Of a stretch of DNA of 64,000 bases, positions 1-13,104 are shown one piece after another. Position 1 is the first letter of the stretch. Each line of letters starts with the position of its first letter. The stretch lies in contig JAQFWX010000005.1 of NCBI GenBank assembly GCA_027605045.1, positions 744,001 to 808,000 of the forward strand. Reading direction: 5' to 3'. The notes beneath the pieces were generated by a model that did no database searches, had not been told where the DNA came from, and worked only from the letters and a program-made list of their open reading frames with translations. The position numbers and the translations under genes are program-made. The stretch is from Phallus indusiatus (taxonomy: Eukaryota > Basidiomycota > Agaricomycetes > Phallales > Phallaceae).

Positions 1-683
1 TGTTGCATTGGCTTGTTTTCATTATGTGCATTGTATCTGGTAGAAATGTTATCCTGCTCATCTATAATCAAAAATATGTTAAGGCGAGTGTATTGCTGGC
101 GTCGGCCGATCGTATTACGTAGTCGGTCCAATTAGAAGACCGTTCGCATCTTCTTTCGGTGTTAATGTAATTCATACGGATTATTTCGGGTGAGTAGACT
201 AATCATAATGGTCCTTGAAATGGTCCTTGAAAGGTACGGCTTATGCTGACTTCTGGCGCAATGGATCATCGAACCATTGACGCGTCATCGCGGCACTGAA
301 TGGAACCGCCAGCTCAGGCCACCACAATAAATAAGCCGACTAGTCAACGTTCATGTTACAGGCACACAGAAGGATATGCGTAGTACATGTAATGTGCAAA
401 ATTTACTTTAACAGATGTCATAAAAAGTTACTAGCCTAATGCACGCTTCGCGTATACAATCAATTTTTCGAGTCGCCTGGACCTCGGGCAAATCAAGCAC
501 ATCTATACCGCTTCGTGTTTACCAATCCTCCGAAATGAGTAGCTTTGAAAGATACTTTTTATAGTTTAGTTGAAGCCGAAACAGGAACCACGGTAGATGA
601 TATGTCAAACGTCCGAAGTTTCTCGTTTAACACTGGTCTCCAGAGGGAAAAAAAACTATTGGCTAGATATTTTGATTACTGCT
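1..683. other. Left-edge intergenic region, no gene recognised
   Basis: No convincing reading frame, splice structure or RNA gene was found on either strand. The right part is the 3' flank of the minus-strand nucleoporin gene. A short direct repeat built on the 13-mer atggtccttgaaa lies near 209-235. Nothing else can be said from sequence alone. Confidence 0.5.
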
Positions 684-3600
684 TTACATTGCTAATACTC
701 GGAAAGGGTCCGATCCGTTGGCATTTAGACCTTCAATAAAAGCATCGTTGATACATTGCAAATACTCTGGCAAACGGTTGCCATATGGATTTTGAAAAGC
801 GTCGTATAGTTCGAACCGCGAATCCGCGACAACATTGGCCAAGAGTAAAGCGGAGCGAACATTGCTGAATTTTTTTTTTTTTGAAAGTCAGGTTCATCAT
901 CAAATAAAACCAGGAGACACATTGTAGGCGACACTTACCGAGGAACAATGGACCGCGATTCCTGCAGTGCACGGTGTAGCCTTATAATAAGCTCCGGGAC
1001 ATACATCTCACGGATTCGCAATAGTTCATCATGACGCGTTCGTTCTGATCCGTCGGCATTCAATCCTTCAATTTGAAGCCATCCATTGGTGAGTAGGTCT
1101 ACTGTTAATTCGCGAGCTTTTTCTAAAGCGGTCTATACAGACATCGAAAGATCAGTAACATATCCGAACAGAATGTCAAATACAAACCTCATATTTTCCG
1201 CTTTCGCGTTCTCTGGTATGAGTGTCTATTCCAGGTCTTGTGAGTTGGGCAGCGTAGTGCTCTGCTAAACTCAGGGCTGACCATGCCGCGAAGAATCTCT
1301 CAAAATGAAGGTATTCATATCGATCCGACGGATCGCCAGGAGGATCATCTCTCAGTGAAGGCGGACGCCGTTCTCGAATCTCATGACAAGCATATAATTT
1401 TCCAGTCGCTATCAGATACGAAGTATGTTAGTTCTTCAACTGAGACACGAAGGTAGAGCCTAATTAATCATTTACCGAGAAAGTAACGTGTGACAATATT
1501 GAATTGTATTATCGCGTGTCGATAGGTATCTTCTTGGAAAGATAACCAATCTATAGCGTTAGTGAGGGCCTTTTCAGGGTCACTAAGCTTTCGCGGATCG
1601 GAGAGAATAGGAGGATAAGGCGTTGATAATTTGGGTAATGCCTATGTGGAAATTATGTATCCATAGAATTGCAAATGTCAGAGTGACGACTGACCTTGAA
1701 GGCTCGCTCCCGACACAAATCCGCTGCATTCAAAGCAACTTGAACTACATCCAGGCCATAGTCACGAGCGCGGAAAAGAGTATCACGCCGTTCAAATGCG
1801 GATGCCGAAGTGGGTAGATCACCAAGGAACAACGCATATCGTGAAACAGCGTTATCGCCCAAGGCGGCAGCGTATTGCGCAATAAGGGCCGTTTGTCCTT
1901 GTTCCTGAACAGTCTCGCATTGAGTATTCACAAAAATGAGTGAGAAGGGCAAAATAGTGGAGCTAACCTGCAAAACGGACACATAGGCTTCTAAAATGGT
2001 TTGCGAAGCAAGTGGGTCGATATCAATATCAATATACTTGAAAAATAGGCACAAGTGGGCGAAGAAACGGGTCAGTCGAGCATATCTGCAAAAAAAGTTA
2101 AACAAAGAGAAAAAATATGAAAGTAGAAACCATACTCATATGTATCACGGGGCAGTTCCTGAGAAGCTAGACACATGGCGAAATCTTTCAATAAAACATC
2201 AGCTTGATCCATAATTACACGTAGTTGGGTTACATGGAAGGGATCGCCAGCACTGGGACTAAAGCTTGTGATTAATCATCGTCTCTTTCAAAACTGGCAG
2301 AGGTAATTACCCTTCCTCCACGTTAATATCGGCCATTTTACTGAGCACTTCTCTCATCTCCTCGACTGCTGATGTTTCAAAATCAGCTGTCTTTGGCAAC
2401 CCGCTCTCTCCGGACTCGGTTTTTCCTGGATCCCAAAAATTAGAGCCTTGACGTGCCAATCCCTCGGAGACATTCTCTTCAAGAAGCGTCGCAACTCGCG
2501 CCCATAGATGGTCCTTCCATGTTTTGCATGCCTCTTTAACTAAGACGGCCAAAGTTTTGCGAGATGGTGCAAGCGCTGCACAAAGGACTCGTTCTGACAT
2601 TGCCAAATTGGTCTGCGAATGTAATATCAAGCTTGTATTCCCCACAAAAGAAACGATGCACATACGTCCAGGGCCGCTGAAATGCATGTTTTCTTCCACA
2701 ACCGTCGACGTTTATTACCCAGAATTTCTATTGCGGTATCCTCGTTAAGAGCGTCGTCTGAGTTAGCTAATAAATAATCAGACGTAAGTCTGTGAAAGAC
2801 ATGAAGATAATCGTACATAAAGCTGTCCAGTCAAAAAACCTATAACCCTGTAAGACGGCTGATAGCCACGGGCGATGCGCTGAACGGCACAAGTCCATAG
2901 CTTGCTCACTTTGTCCCGCGCGGATATAGGTGAACAAGGAATGTAGCAAGGCTTTTTCATAGGCCTGTGAGAGGTCCCAAATCTTAGTTCACTTGCTTTT
3001 GATACACAGGGAAAGAAATTTACCGCGTCTTCTCCTGCTAGACTAGACCCAAGCTCTCTGATGGTCACGTCAGGATCAAGCTCCTTTACAAGATTTGCTT
3101 GTCGATTCGGCGAACCAACTCTTTGACCATGTAAGATATTTAGACGCGTAAAGTTTCGATATGCAGTGGCACTTTCGACAGGTTGTGGGAGCGGCGCTGT
3201 GTCTTGTAACCATTCCCGAGTAACGAGGAGTTCTGTGAGAACTGGAGAGTTAGGGATAAGATTATTGACAAGTGTTCTGGGTGTCGAAAAGGGATTGGTC
3301 TGCAGAAGTTGTGAAGGGGTTGAAAGTTGGGGAATGGCTGTCTTTCGGGCCCTGGAAGACAGGTAAGTATGTGACTGGAAGATATAAAATGGAAGCGGAC
3401 TCACCCATATATATTTTGTAGCAAGTCCCATGTATCTCGCTCTAATTTTAAAGATTGAATATCTTCTTCATCCAGATTCGACTCCCTTCCTAACAATTCG
3501 GCGTCGTTGATTCTGCGTCACGTCAACAACAGAACGCGTTGAAAACAAGGTTCTTCTACACCTACACTTTCTGGCAAGCGACGCGCAATTTTGGAGCAAA

Positions 3601-3696
3601 CCCATTATTGGTGTCGAAAATACTGTTTAGATCTCCATTGGCATCCTTTATCGAACGGAAGATATGCGCGTAGGCCGAGTACAGTGAATCAGCCAT
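684..3696 (-). CDS. NUP107: Nucleoporin Nup84/NUP107 (nuclear pore Y-complex)
   Basis: Multi-exon minus-strand gene for the Nup84/NUP107 scaffold nucleoporin, a member of the Y-complex of the nuclear pore. The start is the ATG at 3696 (MADSLYSAYAHIF); a longer frame upstream opens only with TTG. Family landmarks follow in order: ERDTWDLLQNIY, then ARKTAIP after an intron, LLVTREWLQDTAP, TAYRNFTRLNILHGQR, ELDPDVTIRELGSSLAGED, APSRKTLAVLVKEACKTWKD, GQTALIAQYAAALGDNAVS, RARDYGLDVVQVALNAADL and IREMYVPELIIRLHRAL. The last exon reads VADSRFELYDAF and ends GLNANGSDPFRVLAM with TAA at 684-686, which matches the usual fungal C-terminus. Introns are short. Family assignment is firm; a few exon joins are inferred. 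It lies head to tail with the BCAS3-like gene on the same strand. Confidence 0.92.
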
Positions 3697-3994
3697 CGTA
3701 GGAAGTAACGAAATTCGAAGTCCGTCACTCTGATAGGACAAGTTCAAGTTCTCCTAGTATAGAGTCAAAGTAGAGCCGTCCTCGACTCCAAGTGTCATAC
3801 GTGCCACATTCAAATATAATTTAGAATTCAACAAAAGTTTCTCTGTTATATTTACAAAAATTGTCAATTAACTACACGCGGCTTTTTTCGTCTGTTAAAT
3901 GAGGCTTTTTATACAAGAAACACACCACCTTTATTTATTCTCCTAGCTAATGATACATCCAATTTGACCTTACAAAAAGTCCCATGTTATTGTT
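3697..3994. other. Intergenic spacer between NUP107 and BCAS3-like genes
   Basis: This AT-rich stretch of about 300 bases holds the 5' flank of the nucleoporin gene and the 3' flank of the BCAS3-like gene. No gene was seen in it. Confidence 0.5.
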
Positions 3995-6900
3995 CTACTT
4001 CTTCCTCTCGTACCGACCCATATCCTCATCCATGAATCCAGCAACAGAAATCTCATCAAACATCTCAGCTTCCGCAATAGTGGCTCGCGCTTCGTCATCC
4101 CAAGCTTCATCATCCCCTTCATGAGACTTGGTCCACTCAGGAACCTCCAAAGAAACTTCATCAGGCTGTGTGCGAGGAGTCGATACACTGGCCGTCGCAC
4201 TAGCTCCAGAACCCGGTCCTACCCCAACCGATCCGGAGGTAGATGCAGCTTCACCTTCCACAACCTTCAGCGTATCGCCGATCTCTGGATGTTTCACTTG
4301 GTCTGGTTCCTTCTCGGTTTGCACAATATCTTCTATATCATCCTCCAAAAACACTTCATCCGACTCGTCAAACTCCAACGGCATCGGCTCTAATGCATGG
4401 GGCGAAGGTGAAAGTGATAGAGAGGATGATGTGGTCGTGATGGATGTACCGCCTACGCTTCTCCTTCTCTCTTTCGTTCCAGCTCGCAATACTGGACTAC
4501 GCATTATGCTACCGACTTCACGTCTAATCCTTCCAAGTCCTTCCACGGCGACGGCCCCAGCAACAGCAGCTCCCCGTCGCAGATGTGGAGGAATACTATG
4601 GTCCAAAATTCTTGAGGTAGGTGATTTACCTCCTATTCCCGTAGCTGCGGGAACACCGTTAGGAAACATGGGAATTGTAGGGGGACTCTGGCTAGAATAG
4701 TCCAATTCTGAATGAATGGCAGTGGCAATAGGGACATCAAAAGTCCCATGTCCTGTTGTCGTGCGTGACGCGCTGTTGCGTCTAAACGTGGTAGACTCCG
4801 CAGACTTGATGTCTGGACCGCCTTGCAAATCAACGGCATCCCCAAATCCAAAAATCATCTCTTCAGCATTCTCAGCGTTGTCTTTAGCACTCCCAGTACC
4901 ACTAATTTCCACGTCTCGCCGAAACACAACCTCGTCTCCAATAACATTATTCAGCTGGTGAGAATCAAGCAATGCATGATAATCCCATGTGCTAAACATG
5001 TAAAAGGAAAATTGATGAGAAAGATAAATCGATTTAGGTAAAATTCCTGATGAATGGGAGAAGGGGCTGAGTTCAGCTTGGGCGATGAACCTGTAAACAG
5101 AGTCGATTAGACGAACGATCTGTGTTTCGAAACCCTTGTAGGACTCACTCAGAGTAATCTTTCTTCTTTCCAGGCAAGGCAGAAACCGGTGAATTCTCAA
5201 AGAGCGATGGCCCTTTCACTTCAGCCCAATCCCTTCCACGCTTCAGGTTCCACGTAGCCAAGACACTCTCCTTCCCCACAAGGTTACCATCATCGCGTGC
5301 GTCAACTGGTACAGGCTGAGCGCCAGAGGTAGATGTTCTTCGACCGGTCTTGGAACCAAAATCGGAAACAGGAAGACTGAAGCTATATCCAAAAGCGTTA
5401 TTGCGCCCACGAGAAGGAATAGAAGAGGAAGGATTTTGGTCCATAGATCCAGGTGAGTCGTGGACGCTCCAATCTAGGGCAATGCGATATAAAATCATTT
5501 CTCCAACCGTCGAGTTAAATACCAAGACGTCTTGGAAAGGTCTTTGAGGTAGCGCTGCGTGCAATTGAGGAGATGAAGACAACAGCGGGAAAGACGTGAC
5601 TGGAGAAGAAGAATGAGAGGTACCGGATGATTGTGGAAGAAGTGAAGAGGGCAAAGTGTTTGATACATTGGGAGGTATGAAGGTATATGAAAAAGGAGCG
5701 ACGTGGGAGGTCTCCAGAATGCCATTCGAAGAATTATTGGGCGTAGCCGTTGGAATATCGGAAGGACGAAGACGAACTATGGGAGATAGCTCTGTGGACA
5801 AAGGCTGCTGATAATAAAGATGTCAACATAGGAACAAAATGTACGGTGTCATACGTACAATTTGTTCGGTATTAAACACCCTTGGCGAGAGGTGCGTGGG
5901 ACGATCCGTCGGTCCGCCGTATGGATTGGGAGCAAATATGTCTATACCGACGATGAAAACTCGCCGAAAGCAGTAACAATACGTAAGATTACTTACGAAT
6001 GGTCCTATTTGCGGTACTAACTCCCGCCCATTTTCCCGAATTGTCCCAAACTACATTTTCTACCTTTGCACTGGTTAGACCCCGGCGAAGATCGTACCAA
6101 TGTAGGGGCATCTCCAACGTTGCATCTTCCTCAAGATTCTGGTTAGATTCGTTTACGCTAAATAAAAATCAGACTTGGTGTCTTTTTTGCCTCAGGCATT
6201 ACTGACCTCGACAGATGAACTGGTCTGTTAACTCTGATCTGAAAAACTGCGACGCGTTGACCATCGCGGGGGGCTACGCAAAGCGTAGGAATTGCGCCCG
6301 ACCCACCTCCTGCCCCAAACCACAGGCGAGATATGTCCCCCCGATTTACAGATTCAAGGGAAAAAGGAGCAAACCGAGATACAATGCGAGGTGAACCTCC
6401 ACTGAGGAGAGGTTTTAAATCAAGCACTGTTATCCAATTTGCCCCGGTCGCCGCAGACGAAGGTAAATTATGATCTGGAAAAACGTCATTTCATTTATCA
6501 ATATATGCCTAAAAGTAGCCCTCATACCTATATTAGAGGCTAAGGACGACGACATTGTTTCAGCCGGCGCGCTTTTGGAATAACCCCTGTGGGTATCGTC
6601 CGCGACACAGGATGTGGGGCCAATAGTGCTCGGTGGTTCCCCTAAGCCATCACCAGAGCCACCGCCGATATTGATAGGGGAAGCGGCAGCTAGTGCTTTC
6701 ATTCCGTTCCACACTTCACCACCGACACGAATCATGGACGTTCCTATGGTGTCGCGTAAAGCGTTTGAAGAGACATGGCTTCGTTCTCCCCGTTCGCGCT
6801 TTTGACTTGCTCGGGACACGAAGGTTTGCCTAGTGTGTGCGCTGTGATTGCCATATAAATGCAGGTTTGGGGGAGGAGGAGATGTATATGCTAGTAATCG

Positions 6901-8168
6901 AAGAGAAAGTGCAATTGAAGGATATATAGACGAAGGAAGGTGAATAATATGAAGGATAGCCAAGGAAGAAGCAGAAAGGATATGCAAGGTAGAGGGATTG
7001 ATAGATGCCTGGATTGAAACTTTAAACTATCAGCTTCGAGAAGGAATAAAAAAAACTCACAATCACAATGAAATTAGATCTGGCATGGATTTGAGTCGCA
7101 TCTTTGAAGGAAATTTGTTTGATTACAGATTGAGAAGGAAGACTATATACAGTGAATTGAGATGAAGTCCTGTGGTATCATGAGTAAATGATGCGAGTAG
7201 ATACATATGAAAAATAACTTACAATATACCAATCAATGGTCTGGCAGGAGCAAGCTCGTCGGCAACATCGTCCAAGTTTGAAGGCGCTGGCAGAATGGCA
7301 GCATGTAGGATCCGACCACGTATATGCAGCGATCCATTGCGAAGATTAAGTACCTCACGAACCGATGAAAGGTTGGACGTATCCCATATCTGCACACCAG
7401 AAGCGTAGGCAATAACCAGCCATCGTGGATTCTTCACGGCACCACCGTGAAGGTTACTCGTACCGTCCACGTCTTCCATGTCACACCATTGAACAGATGT
7501 GATACTCTCTTCGTCAGATGAAGCGGCAGCGGCAAGAGAGTGCATACTTCCTGCATTGGCACTGATGGATCGAGGTGACCCGAGCGATAGGGGTCTACGA
7601 CGACTGCCTGCTCCGCCAGCGGAACCAACGCCAACGTTTGTTCCTCCAGCATCGGCACCCGTGACTACCGGAGGTAAAACTGTTGAAGACAAAGGAAGGA
7701 AGGATCGGAGATTCCGGGAAAAGGTAGTGAAGATAGATGGCTGTCTGTATCAACGGGTCAGTGAGCTATTGATTCAACAAAGGAGGTGGCTTCAAAGCGC
7801 GACTGAGAGGCCCAAAATATTCACCTAACAATTACGGGAGCCTTTGTGTGTGGCTGGTGTTGGTGCTGGGCCTGTTGCCGCGTTGTCAACGTGCGTTGTT
7901 GATCTCTACTACTAGCGAGAGCCAGAGCGGGACTGGAGGGCCGATCGAAGTTGTCGGATGAGTTTGCTATAGGGTGTTGGTGAATATTGTTGGTTAAATT
8001 ATTAGTAGTATTACTGTTAATGTTGTGGTTATTGTTGCCGTTGGTGGTGTTATTAATGGTGATGCTGTTATTATGTTGCTGTTGTTGCTGTCTTTGGCGG
8101 CGTTCTCTATTCTGATGAGGTTGATTCTGTCGTGGAGTAGATATGCCATGAGCGTTCTTGCTACTCAT
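3995..8168 (-). CDS. BCAS3-domain WD40 protein
   Basis: Large multi-exon gene starting at the ATG at 8168 (MSSKNAHGIS) and ending with TAG at 3995. The first exon is very rich in Asn, Gln and His and is probably disordered. The next exon holds the PROPPIN-like beginning of the BCAS3 module: SITSVQWCDMEDVD, then PRWLVIAYASGVQIWDTSNL and VREVLNLRNGSLHIRGRIL. Later exons give VGGEVWNGMKALAAASP, a SRLWFGAGGGSGAIPT segment, and a long C-terminal part (about 5800-3995) dominated by Ser, Thr, Pro and acidic residues, with NSTVGEMILYRIALDW as a last folded stretch. Animal BCAS3 works with PHAF1 at autophagosome formation sites; the fungal role is not established, so only the domain is claimed. Internal splicing between about 6990 and 7220 is uncertain. 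Confidence 0.82.
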
Positions 8169-8485
8169 ATAAGAATAATACAATTGAAGGACTACGATGA
8201 AGATGGAAGAGAGAAATAGAAAGGCACGATAAGCATGGAAGGTCCGTGTGTGACAGACACTTAGACGAGCGATGTCATTCACTTGACTCAATCGTGTTAC
8301 CACCCCGAGGGCGTTAATTTGGTGTATTTAGGAGTCGCACGTCACTTGACCAATCTGTGACAAGCTAATCACTGCTATGGCTTTTTTGTGTATAATCAAA
8401 GGGGAAACGACAAGAGAAACCCAGACAAACAGCCCCAAATTCTAGATGGAAAGGGGATACGTATGTATGTTGTAGTAGTAGTAGT
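8169..8485. other. Intergenic spacer
   Basis: This is the 5' flank of the BCAS3-like gene and the 3' flank of the aminopeptidase gene. A short GTA trinucleotide run lies at about 8472-8485, just beyond the aminopeptidase stop codon. No further gene was seen. Confidence 0.5.
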
Positions 8486-11010
8486 TTACTGTCGTGCCAC
8501 CGCCAGGCGCCTTGCGAATTCGACAAGCGCACTGCACAATTGCGCAAGGCTTAGCGCGATGAGGAACGTTTACAAATGACTTACCGTGTTGGTCGTCCAG
8601 TCATACCTTCTGGAGTATACGGTCCAGCACGTAATGCCTATTATTCGGTCAAACTACGTTCTATCATCGGCAAACAAATGGCTTCATTTACCTCCATAGT
8701 GCCCTGTCGATTAAGAAAAGGCAAGTTAAGTTCAAGAAACAAGCTTTCTTTCAAATTGAGAAAACTCGTACTCCAATGTCAATGTGAGCCCAACGAATGG
8801 CATCCGCAGCGTCCGAATCGACTCCGTGAACGAATTCCTGCCAACCCTTCCATTTAGTGAACCGTTGTCAGAATCATTAAAACATGTTTCACCTTCAAAA
8901 ACAGTGCAGCGGTACACGATCCCCCCCAAGGACCGCCAGTCTGGGTAGGCGTGAGCCAAGTTTAGAAAAAAACATGCTTGGAGCGTGCCGAATACGTACG
9001 TTGCACAAATCTGCATTGCTAGACCTGATTTGAGGCCCAAATTCTTCATCAAGAGGCAATCTCCACATCCGATCAAATTCGGCTTCGCCAGCTGTATTCA
9101 GTTCTTCCCACAGAGTATCCGAGTTCTTTTTTCTTCACAATGAGAACCTGGTTTTACGCTCTTTGGGAATACTCACAGTGAAAACTCCCGAGAAGATGTC
9201 GCTAAGAGTAATCATTACAGCCCTATACAAGATGGCTTAAACAATGGAAAGGCAATTGTTCACCACATCTCATTACATACCCGGTTAATGTGGCCACATC
9301 TATGAGTGTATGTGGTTTATACGTCGAAGAAACATAATAGAGAGCGTCTAGAACCGCGTTAGAGGCAGTTGACTAGAAAAAATAATTTCAGTCAGGCTAC
9401 CTGCCAAAATCAATCTACCCTCAGCATCGGTGTTGTCTATTTCGACTGTCTTTCCATTCATGGCGTATATCCTAGGTTATCCTTAGAAATGAATCTCGTG
9501 TAGATATGGCACATACACGTCACCAGGTTTATTCGCGGAAGGACCTGGAAGATTCTCTGTCAAAGGAATGGCTGCAACCACATTCACCCTGATGTTAACA
9601 TCAGACCGGGACTATATAATATAAAGGTTGAGGGTAACGAACGGAAGGTTCAACTTGGCAATGGCTAATGCCGATACTGCTACAGCAGCAGCGCCGCCTA
9701 ACATTTGAAGGTTAGCTGTGAAGCAAAACCCAGATGAAGACATACCCATATCTGCTCGCATAGCTTTCATATCCTATTATATTTATTTAAAACCGGTGAT
9801 ATCTCTGGTGGTTCACCTACCTTGGCAGGTTTCAGTGAAATTCCCCCGGAATCAAAGGTAACTCCCTTGCCAACTAAACCAAGAGGCTTCGCAGCGGGAT
9901 CCGGGGCTCCATTGTAATGGCTATAACAGGTAAGCCCAATGAAACAAATCTGGCTTCAGTCTCACATCTCTAGAAATTTGCAGGGTTCCGCAGTTCCTTT
10001 TGCAACTGAGAGGAATGTGCGCTGAACGAAAGTAATATGAATCACTACAAAGACACAGATGTACAAGATGGAACAGGGCTCACCATCCCTTTTTCTTTAG
10101 CCCAGGCTATTTGGGGAGTATATATTAACTGATATTGTCACGATAGAACGGGCAGTTATGTCTTACCTGCGTCGCGAATATAAATTTCTACCTTTGGTAC
10201 CTCGGCGAAAGCTTCCTTCACGCGTTGGCAGAAACTCTAAATATTACAGCCAAATTAGGAATGAATGCGCGTCATTTGAAATGATTTTATTTACTGTAGG
10301 AGTTATAATATTGGCCGGAAGTTCCATTAGCTGCACCGGATGCAATTAATCAAAGTCTATCAACGAAATCATGGCAAAACGCGAACCTCTCTCGCAAGGT
10401 TTTGACATTCGGCATAAAGTAAACCGGTGTTCCAAGCTGAAAGATCCGTGGTCTTGGACAAAGGTAGGACATTGACTTTTGGGTTTTTGTCCTCCTCCTT
10501 CGTTCGAAGCGTTGTGAACTTGTACAATCCCAGTGACGCGCCAATGGCTGTTCAGGAACCAAACTGAGTGATCTTTCGGTAAATAAAGCATGAATACACA
10601 CCGGCAGCATGGGAATCAATATCAGCTGCTTCGAGATCAATGGCGACATTTCGTGCTCCAGCGTCACGAAGTTGCTTAACACCAGTTGCAACAGCCTTTC
10701 TCACAATTTCCATTTTGTTGTTTTGCGTTGCATTAGCGAATTTAGCATCTCCGAGGGAAACGATTGCCGTGACCACATCAGGGGATTCTTTGAACTGTCC
10801 GTAGAATATCCTGGACTCGGCTACTTCGTTTTTCGGGCGTGCGGAAGACCAAAGTTGCGAAGGAGGCACTGGGAGAGGTGCTATCGGGTTTTTGCTATGA
10901 GAGAAAAAGAGAAATCCGTCTGGTTTACTTGGCACGCTGCTAGATGACATCGCACAATTTGAAATCCGGGGTTTAAGGCGGATCGTGTGATAACTGCGAC
11001 TGCGAAGCAT
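8486..11010 (-). CDS. Leucyl aminopeptidase (M17 cytosol aminopeptidase family)
   Basis: Zinc/manganese exopeptidase that removes N-terminal residues from peptides. The start is the ATG at 11010; a second Met 20 codons in ([12 protein letters not shown]) could give a form without the basic leader, so an alternative mitochondrial isoform is possible but unproven. The N-terminal domain includes [19 protein letters not shown]. The catalytic domain shows the metal-binding stretches [39 protein letters not shown] and [15 protein letters not shown]. Downstream are [20 protein letters not shown] and [17 protein letters not shown], then a small exon giving GTME. The protein finishes [11 protein letters not shown] and [16 protein letters not shown] with TAA at 8486-8488, the usual eukaryotic M17 ending. 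The gene is heavily split, with several exons under 60 bases, yet all catalytic motifs are present and in frame. Confidence 0.93.
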
Positions 11011-11427
11011 CTGACCGACTTCAAGTCACACTGTGACTATGATTTTCTTCACTAGCTGAAACGTCATAATATCTAAGATCTTTCCCCTTGCGAAATTGCA
11101 AAGCCGACAATAGAAGATCTGGTTATTTATTATCACCCACATAATTAAAGCAACTTTAAATTCGAAATTTTAAAAGATCACCAAAAGACTCCACCGCAGT
11201 AGTAATACCTGGAGCATCGTGTCGGCTCAATTAGCTTTTGGTGGCATCTTTATCTCCAAAGGTGAGTCCATGGAAATTATCATTTGGATACCTTACAATC
11301 CTGCAGCTTAGTGAGTCTCCAATACCACTTTTTGCCATCAAAGCTACTTCCATGCTAATTACTATGAAATCCAAAACTCAAAACCTAATAGATACAAATT
11401 TTTAGGTCACTGGAGAAATGTGCCTAA
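11011..11427. other. Intergenic region upstream of the aminopeptidase gene
   Basis: The stretch holds the promoter side of the aminopeptidase gene and the 3' flank of the first DUF6533 gene. It is AT-rich and carries no frame that looks coding. Confidence 0.5.
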
Positions 11428-13104
11428 TTATGAAGAACTTAAAGGCTCCTCGGGCGTTCGTCGGATACTTCCATTATTGTCTTCGCCGGTGTAGTTTCCG
11501 TGACTTTCCAGGTCTTGTTGGTGACTCCATTCTACGCTAGCAACTCCAGAACTCGGGTGTCCGATATGATCGGTTTCTGGCATATCATTTTCTCCCAATT
11601 CCATCCGTATACTTGTCTCGACGTTTTGAACCACAGCACGAAACATAGACAACTCTGTCTGGTTTGATGGTTCTTCTGACTCGGCGTAGCACGTCTTTCT
11701 CAGTTGAAAAAGGAATCGGCCAAGCATGATAGGTGATATCCTGGAAAGGGTAAGTTAGTTGCACGATGACTCTGCTGAATCTTGACATACGCCATTTCCA
11801 ATGGTTCATCGACTCCCGTAATCGTTGACTAGGTGATATGGTTGTTATCAAGGTAAAAGCGGGTGATTTTAGCGTATACGCACTCTAACGAACTGGATAA
11901 AATTCAGTATGTTGTAGCCACTTGAGTCAATGTCTTACCTTGTACGCACAAATATCAGCGGTTGACCAAGCAGCAATTAGCCTATGGGTTGTTCAGCCTG
12001 CGATATTGGGTTGGCTAATGCAAGAACAGAAGCTTACATGAATCGGAAGATTCCTAGTGTAGATGTTAAATTCAGCTTTATAATGAACTAGCGGGCCTAC
12101 CTTGGCGAATGAAGAGAGTTGTAAGGGATTCAGGCGTTTGCTCACCAATGCCGGTGGCCTGAGCCTGAGGTCGCCAAGAAACTCGAAATACTCGAGACGC
12201 GCCATGAACGACCCAAGCATGATAAAGAGTGATAACAAGAACACCAATATCGAAAGCAACAAGAGACGCTTCACCAATGATACCTTTCTATTTGTGAGAA
12301 CATCTCTTACGGGTCAGGGCTTTTTGAGATTCTTACTCCTGGTAGCATTGGTTGTGTGAGGATGGTTAGAGGGCAGTGAAAGGCGGTCACATACAAGGTA
12401 CTAAATGAGTTTCCTTCCAAATAGGAATCATTACACATCCACCATTTGAAGAATCCCTTCAACAACCAGATTAAGCACGCCCAGAATTGACGAGAACTGA
12501 AAATTCCTACGAAAGCCGTGCCTACGTTAACCATGTATATGAGCCCCAGCAAAATCAATGATTTTTTATTATGGGGAGCGACAGCGTATGCACGTCCGAA
12601 TAATAAGCCTTGAATTATTATTAACTATATTCGTTCATTTGGGACAGAAATGAAAACAGAAATATGAGACCTTGAATACCAATTGCTGCAAAACCAAAAA
12701 ACAGGAATTGGAGAAAACTTAAACCATTGCATGCGCTAGTACTGATACTGGGACTCTGAAACGCTGAAAAGACAAGGCTGCCCATGGTTCCAAATTGCGC
12801 ACAAGCATACAAAACGGGAACGACATAAATGACGCGCCGGGTCCTGAGGTACTCTATGCTCCTGGGAGCAGTTAATATAGTGTCATAGATGATAAGGGCT
12901 TTCTCGATTTTCAAGTCGTTAACAATAACTCGGCGTTGAATACTGATTTAGTGAACTCACTCAGGGCTGCAAATATGACATAGCCGTATGCTTGGCTGGA
13001 ACATCTTGCGTATATTTTTTAGGGAAAAGAAGTTAAAGAACTCACGAATCTTTTGTTGCTTGCAATGTTAGCGGAGTGCTGGACTGGGGAGTGTAGGTGC
13101 TCAT
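11428..13104 (-). CDS. DUF6533-type seven-helix membrane protein, copy A
   Basis: Spliced minus-strand gene starting at the ATG at 13104 (MSTYTPQSSTPLTLQATKD) and ending with TAA at 11428. After a short hydrophilic N-terminus come AYGYVIFAAL and LIIYDTILTAPRSIEYLRT, the layout of the basidiomycete DUF6533 domain. Further hydrophobic segments follow: VIYVVPVLYACAQFGTMGSL, FLQFLFFGFAAIGIQGL, LLFGRAYAVAPHNKK and LILLGLIYMVNVGTAFVGIF. A hydrophilic, acidic C-terminal tail carries FRAVVQNVETSIRMELGEND. I infer about seven membrane helices and a cytoplasmic tail. No ligand or function is known for the family. It is clearly paralogous to copies B and C but diverged in the tail and introns, so it is the older member of the array. 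Confidence 0.75.

Noticed and set aside
209..235. Direct repeat of atggtccttgaaa
   Set aside because: Only two short copies; not enough to call a functional repeat.
4128..4700. Plus-strand open frame of 190 codons
   Set aside because: It is antisense to the Ser/Pro-rich end of the BCAS3-like gene and is explained by that composition.
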